Assembly: GCA_963978905.1 (NCBI GenBank)
Contig: OZ022259.1
Span: 51,044,727-51,108,726, forward strand
Reading direction: 5' to 3'
DNA length: 64,000 nt
Source: Trichostrongylus colubriformis
Taxonomy: Eukaryota; Nematoda; Chromadorea; Rhabditida; Trichostrongylidae
Shown here: piece by piece, positions 23,901 to 31,773 of the stretch
Layout: each line of letters opens with the position of its first letter
Position numbering within the stretch: position 1 is the stretch's first letter
The notes under the pieces: model-generated
What the model was told of the DNA's origin: nothing
What the model saw: the letters and a program-made list of their open reading frames with translations, nothing else
Database searches by the model: none
Position numbers and translations under genes: made by a program

Positions 23901-26900
23901 ACATTTTGCCTTTGAGTGCGACAAACCACCTTGCTCTCGCTGTCGGCGTGACCATCATAGGACACTCTGTCCTAAGTACACCGCTGCGGCACGGAGCTCC
24001 AGAAGGCCCCACAGAAACACACCTGCTAATCGTAGTGCAAGCAACCCTCACGCAAGGCGTACTCCCACTTCTCGTTCATCATCAGGCCGTGTGAACAGAA
24101 ATGTTCCCTTTGTAGGACATGTTCAATGTGTCCATTCAGAAAATCGCGACAAAACGTTGGAGCCGAACTAGTTAAAGCCAGAGGGCTTCCGACTCCCCAA
24201 GTTACCGAAACAAGATGCTCTTTCAGACACCTCAAATCGTTCTTCCACTTATACAGCCCCCACTTCTTCTCGTAGTCGGGAGGCTGGACCTAGTCCAGAT
24301 ATTCTTGATCGAGGGACGTGGTCGGGAACAAACTGCAAGAACGATATTGAGTGAGGCTGAGCATAGAGGTTACCGCCTTTGGACATTATTTACTGAACTG
24401 TTGACAAGTTATCGCCTTTGTTGTAGTCTTAGATGTCTCCGCTTTTGTTGAAGGCTTGGCAGACCCTCTTTCCATTATGTTCATCTAGAGAAGTCTTTTT
24501 AGTCAATAATTGTAGTCATTTCTAGCTAACCTTTGTAGGCAAATAAACCAATCATTTCAGGAAACTTTGTCTGCCATTAGCTTTAGGGTTACCGCATTTT
24601 CCCTCTACTGCTAGAGTAGAAACTCAACAGCAGTTACCGCCGATATCCGGCGCCATGGAAGATCAACAATGATGGGCAAGGACGATCAACGATGATGGGC
24701 AAGGACGGTCGACAGAGATGGGCAAGGACAGTCAACTAAGATGGGCACGTGGCAGCAACATGGACGTCGATATTAGCTATCAACAACAACAACGTCGTCG
24801 TCGTCTCGTAGCTGTCAACAACAACAACGTCGTCGTCTGGTGGCTGTTTGGTGGAGATGGTGTTGGAAGATAGGTGCTGGCAGAAGGAGTTGGTCGGACT
24901 TGTGGCGGAAGCGGTGCAGGAAGGCGAGGATCTCGGCAGTCAATTATGTCTCTTTTTTTCTGAGTGCCCTTAAGGCGCTCAGCCATTTCCCCCTTTTTGA
25001 GGTGCCCTTAAGGCACCTTGTGTGTCATTTTTGTATGTCTTTTTTTTGGAGTGTCCTTTAGACACTCTTTCCCCCTTTGCTGTGCTGTTGTGTTTTTACC
25101 CGTAGGAGTTGTTGTCGCTTATGTTGTAATGTTTTTGTGCACCCTTAAGTTGTTCCTTGCAGTCTCGGTTTCTTTTGGGCGGCCCTTAAGGCACCCTATT
25201 GTTGTCATGAGTATTTCTGACTAGTAGGGACCTGCCATTAGGTAGTCTAACTGTAAGGGATGACCGTGCTGGCCCATGCCGTCTTGTGTTTTATCAACAG
25301 GGGGTTTCAGGTCGGCCATCTACGTCTGGGCCAGTTAGCAGCGGACGTTCGGTTCCCCCCCAGGTGCAGTCGTTGCGCGCCCCAGAGCCATTCTTTTTCG
25401 CTCTCGGGAGTGTCGCGGAACGCGACTGTCCCTGTGGGCGCACCGCGCGCCCGGCCCCGCCCCCAGTCCGTGGCTCTATAAAAGGGTCGCCACTGCCAGT
25501 CGGTGCTTAGACACTTTCCCCCCGGGAGGAGAGGGCACCGGGCTTAGGCTGCTAGGATGCCAGGCTGGACTGTAGAGGGTAAGAGCTTGTCTCTTACGCT
25601 CTGCAGGCCGACATGGACGCGGTGCGGTCGGGCGGACCGCGGTCGGCTTGGTTGAGCGCTGGCATGCCCACGTCCGTTACACCCGAGGACGTGGACGGCT
25701 GCAGGCGGGGTAGTCAGCCTGCAGGGGTGCAGGAAGTTACCGCAGTTACCGCTGATATTCCAATAGTTGACCCTTGGGGGGATGAAGCACGGTCGGACCT
25801 GAGTCCTGGCAGGAAGGTAAGAGTAGGGCGACTATTGTGGATAATATGTGTATAATAAATATGGGTGCTGTAATCCTTGTACTTGCTGTCGTATCAAGGG
25901 TAATAATAGGTAGAAGTGTGAGAGCCAGTACCTCCGGGAAGCGGCGGCCATACTGTGGGGAAAGCAGTATGGTTCCTGGGGAAGCCCATGTGAACAGTGA
26001 CAGCCCGTAGTTATAGCAACTGGGTGACGTAGAGTCCGGAGACCCGCAACCACGATGCTGTTGCGCTAGCGGTTAGGAGGGCAACCGCCCGAGAGCCGCA
26101 ACAGAACGCCGTAAAGCGAATTTTTTGTCCTGATGGCACGTACCCGATCGCCATCTGTTATGTGGCATTTTGTGGATTGAGAAAACGGTAGTGGTGGGTT
26201 ACAGGCCCATACGAACAGATTTAGGCGTTTTTCCGTGATAGATCTAATTTCAGGCTGTGCAGGGTTTTCACTGTGCAAACTGAGGACTCCATAAATAAAG
26301 ATGATGATAAGATGCTTACCTCTTGAGAAGCATAGATGCAGTACAGTAGCGAACAACAAATCACAATGAGAGCGTTGAATCCAACAAACCATGTGGCTGC
26401 CTAAATACTGATATAAAACACCTGTCAACACCCGCTTTCGGGGTGTGTGGCGTTTGGCTCGTCCGGGCTGGCACGCGGCGAAGTGCGCGATGACGCGGCC
26501 GACCTAGGCGTCGTTGATTAGGGCGCGAAACGTAATGGAACGGATAAAGGCTAAGATGGTTAAAAATTTTATTGGGCACACGCTTTTCCTTCCTTTCATC
26601 AGTGGTTATATGATGACCCTTTCCTGTGTAATACTTCTATTTGTTTAGTATCCTCATATTCCCACCCGGATCGCTTTCTGTTCTTTTTGAGAGCATCTTT
26701 TTGAAAAGTTTGATCACAATGTTATGAAATCCGCTTCTTTCCTACTTGTTTCAATGTCATTACATACAAGCACACTTAAGTACATATAAAGTGTTCATCA
26801 CTCCAGCCACGGAGAAGAAATAAAGCGGATTGCATCATATTGACATCACGAACACAAAAGTAACTTTGAATTGAGAAAGGTAAGGAGCGAGATAATCAAG

Positions 26901-29900
26901 CAACATCAAATTTCGTTGACAGTTTAGCACGGTTTCACATTGAGGGCCAATGCAAGACGAAAAACAGATTCTATGACATTATCATCAAACTCTTCAAAAT
27001 TAAGTTCATAAAAAAAACAATATGTAATCTGTAAAAATGTGTTGCACGAATAAGAACATATACTCGAAAGTTTCAACATATAAACACGCATGGGAGAATG
27101 AAGAAGCCCTTCTCTCGATAAGACCCCTCAGTATCTTGCTCTGAATCAGCACGACTGCGAATTCGCGCTCCAGTCAAAGTTCCCGCGGAGGGACGCGGCG
27201 TCGCGCAGTTTGCCGCGCAAATGTCTCGTGCCAGCCCGGACGAGCCAAAGGCCCGTCTCCCCCCGCTTTCGTGCTAGGTTCCGCCTCCAAATGGACGTGT
27301 CACCTGTGTGTGTCGTTGTAGTGTGCAGTGTAGTGTTTGCTGTATTGATTGGTCTTGAAGAAGCAAGGACCAGGAAGGGGGATAACTGTCAGAGAGATAT
27401 GCGATGCGATTCAGAGGTACCGGTGATTCGTAATTATTAGGTTGGTGAAAAAGTCCTGGGACACCAATTTCAAAAAAAAGTTAAATTCGAAAAAAGGATC
27501 CGTGGGTCGATCGACGTTACAGATCAATAGCCACACAATCGTAGATAACACTGAACTTATTTCGACTTATTTCGACTTGGGTGTCCCACGAACTGAGCGA
27601 TTCAGATCGGTCATCGAGGGTAAGCATCGCTCAGTCTCTCCTCAGTCGATTCCGGATTAAGGACTTTCTGGGAGGGGTCGTTACAGGGGATGAATCCTGG
27701 GTCTTCTACGCGAATCATAGCAGGAGAGTCCAGTGGTTTCCCTAAGGAGAAGCGGCTCCGACTCAATCGAAGACAGACACCCATCAAGAAAAGGTGATGC
27801 TGTGCTGTTGGTGGGACTCACAAGGAATGCTTTGCCACGAATTTCTCGAAAGTGGTACCACAGTAACCGCAAGCATCTAGTCTAATCAGCTGCAGAAGTT
27901 GAGCGAGGCAATGCAACAAAAGCGGCCAGGACGAAACAAAGTTTACTTTCTTCATGACAACGCACGCCCTCATGTTGCAAGAATGTCTCGGGAGAAGTTG
28001 GAGGAGCTTGGATGGGAAGTACTGCCTCACCCTCCGTATTCGCCCGACCTTGCCCCTTCCGATTATCACCTATTTAGGGCCCTCAAACAAAATCTCAGAG
28101 ATAAGGAATTTAATGATCAAGCTCAACTTGAATCGGAGGTGACGCGCTTCTTCGACTCACAGCCAGCTTCCTTCTGGAGAAAAGGTATTCGTGATCTGCC
28201 CAAAAAATGGCAAAGTGTTATCGAGGCAGAAGGTGATTACTTTGTGATTTGAAATGACGAAGAAATAAAGTTTTTAAAATTTGAAAGAAAAGTTATCAGT
28301 GTCCCAGGACTTTTTCACCAACCTAATACCAATCCCGGGCATCTTAGGAAATCATCTGCGGAAATTTGAATTCTTCTAATTTCCTTACAATTACGTTGTA
28401 CTTGTCCACCAGGGGCCATCCCAAAAAAGCAAAAAAAAAACAAAATCCGGAAAAATTACGAAGTCACCACATTTTCGAGCACATAGGCGGGATTCGGGCA
28501 TGTGGGCGGGTTCATGAGGGCTGTGGAGCAAAGCGGGTGCAATCACGTGGTTTCAGTTCTTTTTTGCTTGTGTTTGAGTACTGAATAACCCATTCGCGAC
28601 CGTGTCAGCTACATGTGGCTAACAGCCAGGCCTACTGCAAGTGTGCCGGCACGAACGAATTTTCGAAAAAGGGCGTGGTCGCGAATGGGATAAAATGTAG
28701 CAATTCCGAGAGGAGTTAGAATAATAGAATTTCCGTGCATGATTGTTTCAAGCGTACTTGAGGTCGCGTGGAGTCCCTACGTCGAAGGATACTAGATGTG
28801 AGAACATGCTGAGTAGTTTTAGAGCTGATGCATTTGCAATGAAGTCATGTTAAATTATTCTCATGGTTTTTTTCCGAAATGAATTAGTTTTGGCTGTCTT
28901 CAGCGATGAATTTTTCATATTTCTATCCGACTAGTCCTTTTAGAGCTCTACTAAGCTTTAATTGAACATTTGCTAAGACAATACATAGAGGGTGTAACAT
29001 CTTTATTTTGCAGTTGCTATTTTCTATTGCTATTATCTAAAGAGACTTGCCACTTGCTTCCCTTCCCTTGTTAATGAGCATAAAAGGAGGTTCTCCTGGG
29101 TCTAACTTCCGTGTAAGAGTACGTGCGAAACGAAGGTTAAATTAATGCTTTGTGATTTCCCCCCCCCCCCTTCCCTAAATCTCGTGACTTCCCTGCCCCC
29201 TCAAATCTTTCTAACAAGGCTTCATTGTTACAAAATCATTGCTTTTGCGTATTTCAATACCTGAGTATTTGATCCTAAAATCCATTTGATATTCAGCATT
29301 GCGAAGATGTTCGGTGAGAGACAAGACAGAAGAAGCGGGAGATGGCCAGGGAGAAGGGAGGGGATTGACAGGACGTAGAGCGCGTGGACTACCAACCACG
29401 TCCGATAAGACCGCGTTCATACTTTGCAGTGCAGCTGCGTGTCTCTGTGTCTCCTCCTGTCACCGTGTCTACCTGCTTTCGTCGTCTCTGCACCTCTCCT
29501 CTGTCACATGTCTCGCTGCCTGTGAATGTAGGCAGGCCCTGCCGGCGCAAATTATGAACGTGGCCTAAGTTAACTAAAAGCCTTTCTAGCGGCTTAGTGC
29601 CCTAATGACTTACTGTCGGGCTACCACATTGGGGCACGATTAGTATCACACAAGGGACTACCTCCCCATGAAAGACCGTTCACCACACTGATTACGATTT
29701 AACAGTCTGATATGGTGGTCAATCAGCATCAATGTCTTTATAGTGGTAAATTACGAGAGTTGGTCTTGACGAAAAAAAAAAAACGCTCGCTCACCTTCAC
29801 ATGGAGAGCACCGAAGCATGTCTTGTAGGTGAGATGATTGTGCTTGAACACATATACCTTCTTGAGAAGTGTCTGCAGTTTGCGAGAATGGCGACTTTCG

Positions 29901-29957
29901 CGTTTAACCGGCGCGAAAGCCGACGACGTGGAAAGGGAATGCAGATCTGAAGAACTT
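17947..29957 (-). CDS. Small multi-pass membrane protein, exons scattered by transposons
   Basis: Five minus-strand exons with matching phases: A 29957-29795, B 26400-26320, C 19893-19768, D 19701-19584, E 17999-17947 (stop TAA at 17949-17947). All have GT donors and pyrimidine-AG acceptors. Exon A ends KTCFGALHVK after a basic N-terminal stretch. Exon B is a membrane helix (WFVGFNALIVICCSLLYCIY). Exon C holds a second helix (YAIPIAATTVCLMFLFIGMM). The C/D junction forms a third (FYPFIALQ, then VVTAFATAITMGMIGISVV). Exon E gives a short basic tail ending CGRKRRR. The layout resembles the nematode tetraspan proteins of LAPTM-like type, but no family is assigned. The first exon with the start codon was not found upstream of 29957, so the 5' end is incomplete. 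Introns hold a mariner relic, a Helitron-like element, a family B MITE, a complete LTR element, a TIR element and a second mariner relic. The choice of acceptor for exon E is the weakest step. Confidence 0.65.
18069..18961 (+). mobile_element. mariner element, deleted copy (family 1)
   Basis: Terminal inverted repeats TTAGGTTGTCCCAAAAGTCT on the left and TTAGGTTGTCTCAAAAGTCT inverted on the right, flanked by TA on both sides (18067-18068 and 18962-18963). At 893 bp it is about 400 bp shorter than a full mariner, from internal deletion. It sits in the last intron of the minus-strand membrane-protein gene, about 70 bp from the exon E acceptor. Confidence 0.92.
18229..18886 (+). pseudogene. Broken mariner transposase
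   Basis: An N-terminal helix-turn-helix part is readable at 18229-18430 (IVRRWFISFRNGEIDMKDKP). The segment with the first catalytic aspartate is deleted. A frame-shifted piece has LHDDARSNFA, matching the second catalytic block. The C-terminal part (18653-18886) has HPPYSPDIAPSGYHL, where the third catalytic aspartate of the usual PSDYHLF is glycine. It ends NNGQYFVA. Deletion, frameshift and a lost catalytic residue mean it cannot encode an active enzyme. Confidence 0.85.
19017..19460 (+). mobile_element. Short Helitron-like element
   Basis: Begins TCCCTACTATATATAAAACG after an A and ends CTGG before a T. This fits Helitron insertion between A and T with TC...CTRR ends. A hairpin GCGCATAGTAGTGTGCTC lies 11 bases before the end. 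It carries one copy of the unit tandemly repeated in the element at 33486-34845 (GGTTCGAATGTGCCCCAAAC). No target duplication, no coding. Non-autonomous. Confidence 0.65.
20041..20221. mobile_element. GC-rich MITE, family B copy 2
   Basis: Left end ATGTCGCGTTCATATTTTGC, then GGCAGGGCGTGGCTGCGTG. Right end GCAAAGTATGAACGCGGCC, then ATATGTCGCG. Same terminal motif as at 17229. It lies just upstream (in gene orientation) of exon C of the membrane-protein gene, within its intron. Confidence 0.7.
20414..21106 (+). repeat. 5' LTR
   Basis: 693 bp. Contains a GC-rich promoter with TATAAAA at 20480-20486 and a poly(A) signal AATAAA at 20857-20862. Two TTACCGC motifs lie at about 20748-20764. Ends in CAACA directly before the primer-binding site. 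Confidence 0.93.
20480..20486 (+). promoter_or_regulatory. TATA box of the LTR promoter
   Basis: TATAAAA in a GC-rich context (GTGGCTC before, GGGTCGCC after). An identical box is in the 3' LTR at 25477-25483. Transcription should start about 25-30 bp downstream, near CGGTGCTTAG. Confidence 0.75.
21107..21124 (+). other. Primer-binding site
   Basis: TGGTGCAATCGGACCG starts immediately after the 5' LTR. The TGG pairs with a tRNA 3' CCA. The TGGTGCA-TCGG pattern is close to tRNA-Gly, allowing one extra A, but the exact tRNA is not settled. Confidence 0.6.
22438..24171 (+). CDS. gag: Gag polyprotein of a BEL/Pao-type retrotransposon
   Basis: An uninterrupted frame of 577 residues, preceded by a leader of about 1.3 kb. 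Residues 1-130 are charged and helical. A low-complexity region of about 130-210 holds repeated Leu-Pro-Gln. The conserved Pao gag core (DUF1759-like) starts at about residue 218 with KFDLPMFAGDIDRFPEFWDA, followed by KFHHLRSLLKGDAQAVVAGY. Near the C terminus (about 422-515) are cysteine/histidine knuckles: CRHCG, CAFCKRFGHATATC, CRKCFAPTHFAFEC and CSRCRRDHHRTLC. These are zinc knuckles expected to bind RNA. A basic Arg/Ser-rich tail follows and the frame ends with TAG at 24169-24171. In complete elements gag is followed in frame by pol. Here it stops and pol is missing. The protein would assemble particles that package element RNA. Confidence 0.9.
   Translation: MTASIDFDVFKQELARAIRELQNASSTVDLQLLEELRIDDEDRDKSSYRTLVVTRQRNLLVAQAQLSRALHDVQQYWDSVLQSTDRLGDEEQRRNLYERALLHWQSQGGDQIQREAKNLADQIDVALQLLPQVYTPQLPQAADRQPMTPTQPQQRRSGLMTPATSTAINQNPDDSYRRDGKLNAVAHLPQALPHAQACSDEEIRQGQHEPLPQEQFVRLPKFDLPMFAGDIDRFPEFWDAFNSAVHANPTISPVVKFHHLRSLLKGDAQAVVAGYDITQSNYELAIKTLHETYYRPQLIRTQLSVRLQTMKPAGPSPLHQRTTLAQIRSLWLQLEKLGDHEDNIFVMRLIRQKFPQRTLEHLGTIETADPTPWKVPQLLSGLDRAIKTFETIADTAERAHTSTYALALRTETEARSSSEDSSRFCRHCGSTRSRTPTRRAATSRSRDPCAFCKRFGHATATCHLVTTIAARTTIVIEEDLCRKCFAPTHFAFECDKPPCSRCRRDHHRTLCPKYTAAARSSRRPHRNTPANRSASNPHARRTPTSRSSSGRVNRNVPFVGHVQCVHSENRDKTLEPN
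24172..24660 (+). pseudogene. Residual protease-proximal sequence after gag
   Basis: Overlapping and following the gag stop, the +1 frame reads a short stretch (VGAELVKARGLPTPQVTETR) of the kind that follows the active-site aspartate in Pao retropepsins. The DTG motif itself is not visible. The frame closes after about 20 further codons. It looks like the left edge of a pol deletion. The rest to 24660 has no coding likeness but holds three more TTACCGC motifs. Confidence 0.4.
24661..24748 (+). repeat. Four tandem 23-bp repeats inside the LTR element
   Basis: Unit GATCAACGATGATGGGCAAG plus GAC at 24661, 24684 and 24707, with a partial fourth at 24730. Copies differ at two to five positions. 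Confidence 0.85.
24775..24840 (+). repeat. Two tandem (CAA)n(CGT)n blocks inside the LTR element
   Basis: Two copies of a block of about 35 bp: AGCTATCAACAACAACAACG followed by TCGTCGTCGTC, then the same with fewer CGT units. Simple trinucleotide runs. No coding assigned. Confidence 0.8.
24962..25196 (+). repeat. Array of four short hairpins before the 3' LTR
   Basis: Hairpins at 24962-24980 (GAGTGCC-CTTAA-GGCGCTC), 25000-25018 (AGGTGCC-CTTAA-GGCACCT), 25049-25067 (GAGTGTC-CTTTA-GACACTC) and 25177-25196 (GGGCGGC-CCTTAA-GGCACCC, imperfect). Stems are 7 bp and the loops nearly constant. T/C-rich stretches such as TTTCCCCCTTTTTG separate them. Base changes in one arm are matched in the other (GTGCC/GGCAC against GTGTC/GACAC). 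Confidence 0.85.
25411..26103 (+). repeat. 3' LTR
   Basis: 693 bp, identical to the 5' LTR as far as I can read. TATAAAA at 25477-25483 and AATAAA at about 25854-25859. Followed by the GAACG target duplication. No obvious purine tract stands directly before it (CGCTCTCGGGAG). Confidence 0.93.
26430..27272. mobile_element. Long-TIR element without transposase
   Basis: The left end carries TTTGGCTCGTCCGGGCTGGC then ACG (about 26454-26476). The right end carries its exact inverse (about 27228-27250). Both are extended outward by CCCGCTTTCG-type sequence. The interior of about 750 bp is AT-rich with no recognised transposase. It lies immediately upstream (in gene sense) of membrane-protein exon B. 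Confidence 0.7.
27437..28326 (+). mobile_element. mariner element, deleted copy (family 2)
   Basis: Terminal repeats TTAGGTTGGTGAAAAAGTCC on the left, inverted on the right, with TA target sites at 27435-27436 and 28327-28328. At 890 bp it lacks the transposase N-terminal region. The terminal sequence differs from the copy at 18069, so it is a separate lineage. Confidence 0.93.
27676..28252 (+). pseudogene. Mariner transposase C-terminal remnant (DD34D)
   Basis: Carries the first catalytic block (TGDESWVFYANHS) near 27684, then in-frame TAA and TAG stops. An open C-terminal part of 117 codons follows (27899-28252) with FLHDNARPHVA and [16 protein letters not shown]. There are 34 residues between the second and third aspartates, the canonical mariner spacing. 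The terminal motif is EGDYFVI. All three aspartates remain, but the stops and the missing N terminus inactivate it. Confidence 0.88.
28327..29406. other. Intron of the membrane-protein gene, no exon seen
   Basis: Lies in the A-B intron. Contains a run of ten to eleven C (about 29160-29171) followed by TTCCC, and a GC-richer part at 28470-28690 that looks repeat-derived. No gene recognised. Confidence 0.4.
29407..29571. mobile_element. GC-rich MITE, family B copy 3
   Basis: Left ACCGCGTTCATACTTTGCAG, right CCCTGCCGGCGCAAATTATG followed by AACGTGGCCTAA. It is the shortest and most internally deleted copy of the family at 17229. Confidence 0.65.
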
Positions 29958-30347
29958 CTAAAACGAAGAAGAATCGTGGATGCAATCGAAGTTTTGAAAA
30001 AAAGGAAGAACTACTAACAGGGTGGCCATTTAGAAGTCAGTCTAGGCGGGGGTGAACTGTACACTTCACAGATCTACAGGATGTTTAGCCAAGGTAATTA
30101 CTATAATGGATTTGTAAGAGAGGACTTGAGGCAGCTAATACCTGCGGAGAAAAACACGAGGATAAGTGTAAATCAATGCAGATTAGTCGGTTCGCATGGA
30201 TGAAGCCCCACAAGACTCTCGCTCATCCTCAAGTCTTCTCTGCTTTGAAGGGTAACAACGGGATCTGTGAAATAGAAAAAGCAAAGGATTCCCTATCTTT
30301 GCTCATTCAGTTGGGAGATGGGGATGAAAGAAGGGAAGCGGGAAGTT

Positions 30348-30825
30348 CAAAGAAATCGTCCACGGGAAAAAATAGTTTCTTTGTCACGCTCGTATTTATG
30401 TTGTATTTGCCTAATAAGGGCTGCATGCAAAGTTTCACGCGAAGAAGTGAGAATTCGGCTAACATCCACCCGGCCAAACTCTTGGCCGGGTGGGCGGAGC
30501 CTCTGAGTAAAGGCCCCGTCCGTCGCGGTTGGGAACGAAGAGTGGGACTGTTCACGTAACTTTCTGTTCCTACAATGCATCTCCGACCGCGGCGGACCAG
30601 GGGGTGGGCACTTGCTCGGAGGCCCCGCCCACCCGGCCAAGACTTTGTGATGCTGCATCTTAGCCGGATTCGCATTTTTCGCATGAAACTTTGCATGCAG
30701 CCCATAGGCACATACAAAATAAATACATGTATAATATATGGTATATGTACATAGATACATGTACAATATAATAATGTACATAAATAGTAGTAAAACTCAT
30801 TTTTCCATGGACGATTCCTTGGAAG
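30348..30825. mobile_element. Palindromic MITE, family A copy 2
   Basis: Left end AAATCGTCCACGGGAAAAAA, right end the inverse (TTTTTCCATGGACGATTCC). Inside, GCATGCAAAGTTTCACGCGA on the left faces TTCGCATGAAACTTTGCATG on the right. The right arm is expanded by a TA-rich microsatellite (about 30720-30790). Long frames on both strands here (127-144 codons) are products of the palindrome. Confidence 0.8.
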
Positions 30826-31614
30826 GGATGTGTTCAGTTCTGTATGCTTGCAAAGGTCCCCTGCGCTGGCTAATGGATATCCTTAATGAAGTGACAGGTG
30901 GCAGTCAACGAAATAAACGGAAATTTCTCTAAGTAATCACTCTAATTGACAGGAAATTCCTAACATTTCCGGGCTAAGATGTTTGCTAAGCCCGGGATGC
31001 CATCGGCTGAGTTCTAAAGAGCGGGATTACGTGCCAAACATTATCCTACTTGGGAAAGTTTAAAGACACCAGAAGGGGGTAATTTTGGCTTACGGTAGAA
31101 CAGACGTAGTGTGGACGAGTTTAAGTGGCCGCCATTGCACAAACTCGCCAATTTGACGCCTTGGCATGGTGCCAAGAGGAGATGTTTTTATCGTAAAGTT
31201 GTTCTTTTCTTCGGCTTTTTCTTTTGATCTTTCTTGTGTTGTTTCTAGATGTACTTACATGTATGTTAATGTAGTTGGGAAATGGCCACTCCACTCCGCT
31301 GTAGTCAGGTGCTACAACTAATGTTGGACCGCGACCCGTCTCCTACAGCGGACAACTCGGAATGGATGCGCTGATGCGAATGGGATGCGAATACACACCG
31401 CAGCGATGCTCTCTTGAATCCGGGTTTTTTCACCGATTATCGCTTCTAACCTTCTGCGTTCGTTACAAAATGCTCATTTCTTTGCATCTTCCTCTTGTTT
31501 CGGACCCCCTTCCGGTTCTTTTAAAGGAAAAATCGATCAAGCAAGGCAAGGGAAACTGCGAGACTGGGAGGATGTTTCAGGTGCGCATAATGTTTTCTTG
31601 ATGTTTTCCATTCA

Positions 31615-31773
31615 TTCTTTGCGCCGAAAGAGCGTGGCTAACTTCACAAGCAGCGAGGAAGAGTGGCATGAGGGAGGCACAGATCAATGCGACAGGGTGG
31701 CACAGGCGGAGACGCAGAGACTCGCAGCCACGCCCTGCTGTCGGCACCGCAAAGTATGGATGCGACCTAACCA
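31615..31773. mobile_element. GC-rich MITE, family B copy 4
   Basis: Holds the family module GACAGGGTGGCACAGGCGGA and AGCCACGCCCTGCTG, and ends with GCAAAGTATGGATGCGACCT. The left end is less preserved than in other copies. Confidence 0.6.

Larger units (their letters stand above)
20414..26103 (+). mobile_element. BEL/Pao-type LTR retrotransposon, gag only, non-autonomous
   Basis: Two 693-bp direct LTRs (20414-21106 and 25411-26103) look identical over their whole length as read by eye. They start TGTCGCGG and end GCAACA (TG...CA). A 5-bp target duplication, GAACG, flanks the element at 20409-20413 and 26104-26108. A primer-binding site follows the 5' LTR. The interior of about 4.3 kb has one long frame, a BEL/Pao-like gag. 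No integrase, reverse transcriptase or RNase H is seen. Directly after gag, a short out-of-frame stretch resembles the protease-proximal part of Pao polyproteins, so pol was probably lost by deletion. Identical LTRs mean recent insertion, so an autonomous relative must supply enzymes. It lies in the B-C intron of the membrane-protein gene, in the opposite orientation. Confidence 0.92.
20266..26139. mobile_element. Small TIR element split by the LTR retrotransposon
   Basis: The left half contains TGCCATTAGGACACAAAATT then CGC (20266-20290). The right half contains GCGAATTTTTTGTCCTGATG then GCA (26116-26138). The two halves are inverted repeats that become adjacent (about 180 bp in all) once the LTR element and one copy of its GAACG target duplication are removed. 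The MITE was therefore there first and the LTR element landed in it. Confidence 0.7.

Noticed and set aside
24660..25410. Reverse transcriptase or integrase in the LTR element
   Set aside because: No YMDD/YVDD-like, integrase HHCC or DDE blocks in any frame between gag and the 3' LTR; only repeats and hairpins.
30176..30781. Overlapping frames of 127-144 codons on both strands
   Set aside because: They arise from the palindromic MITE (family A copy 2).
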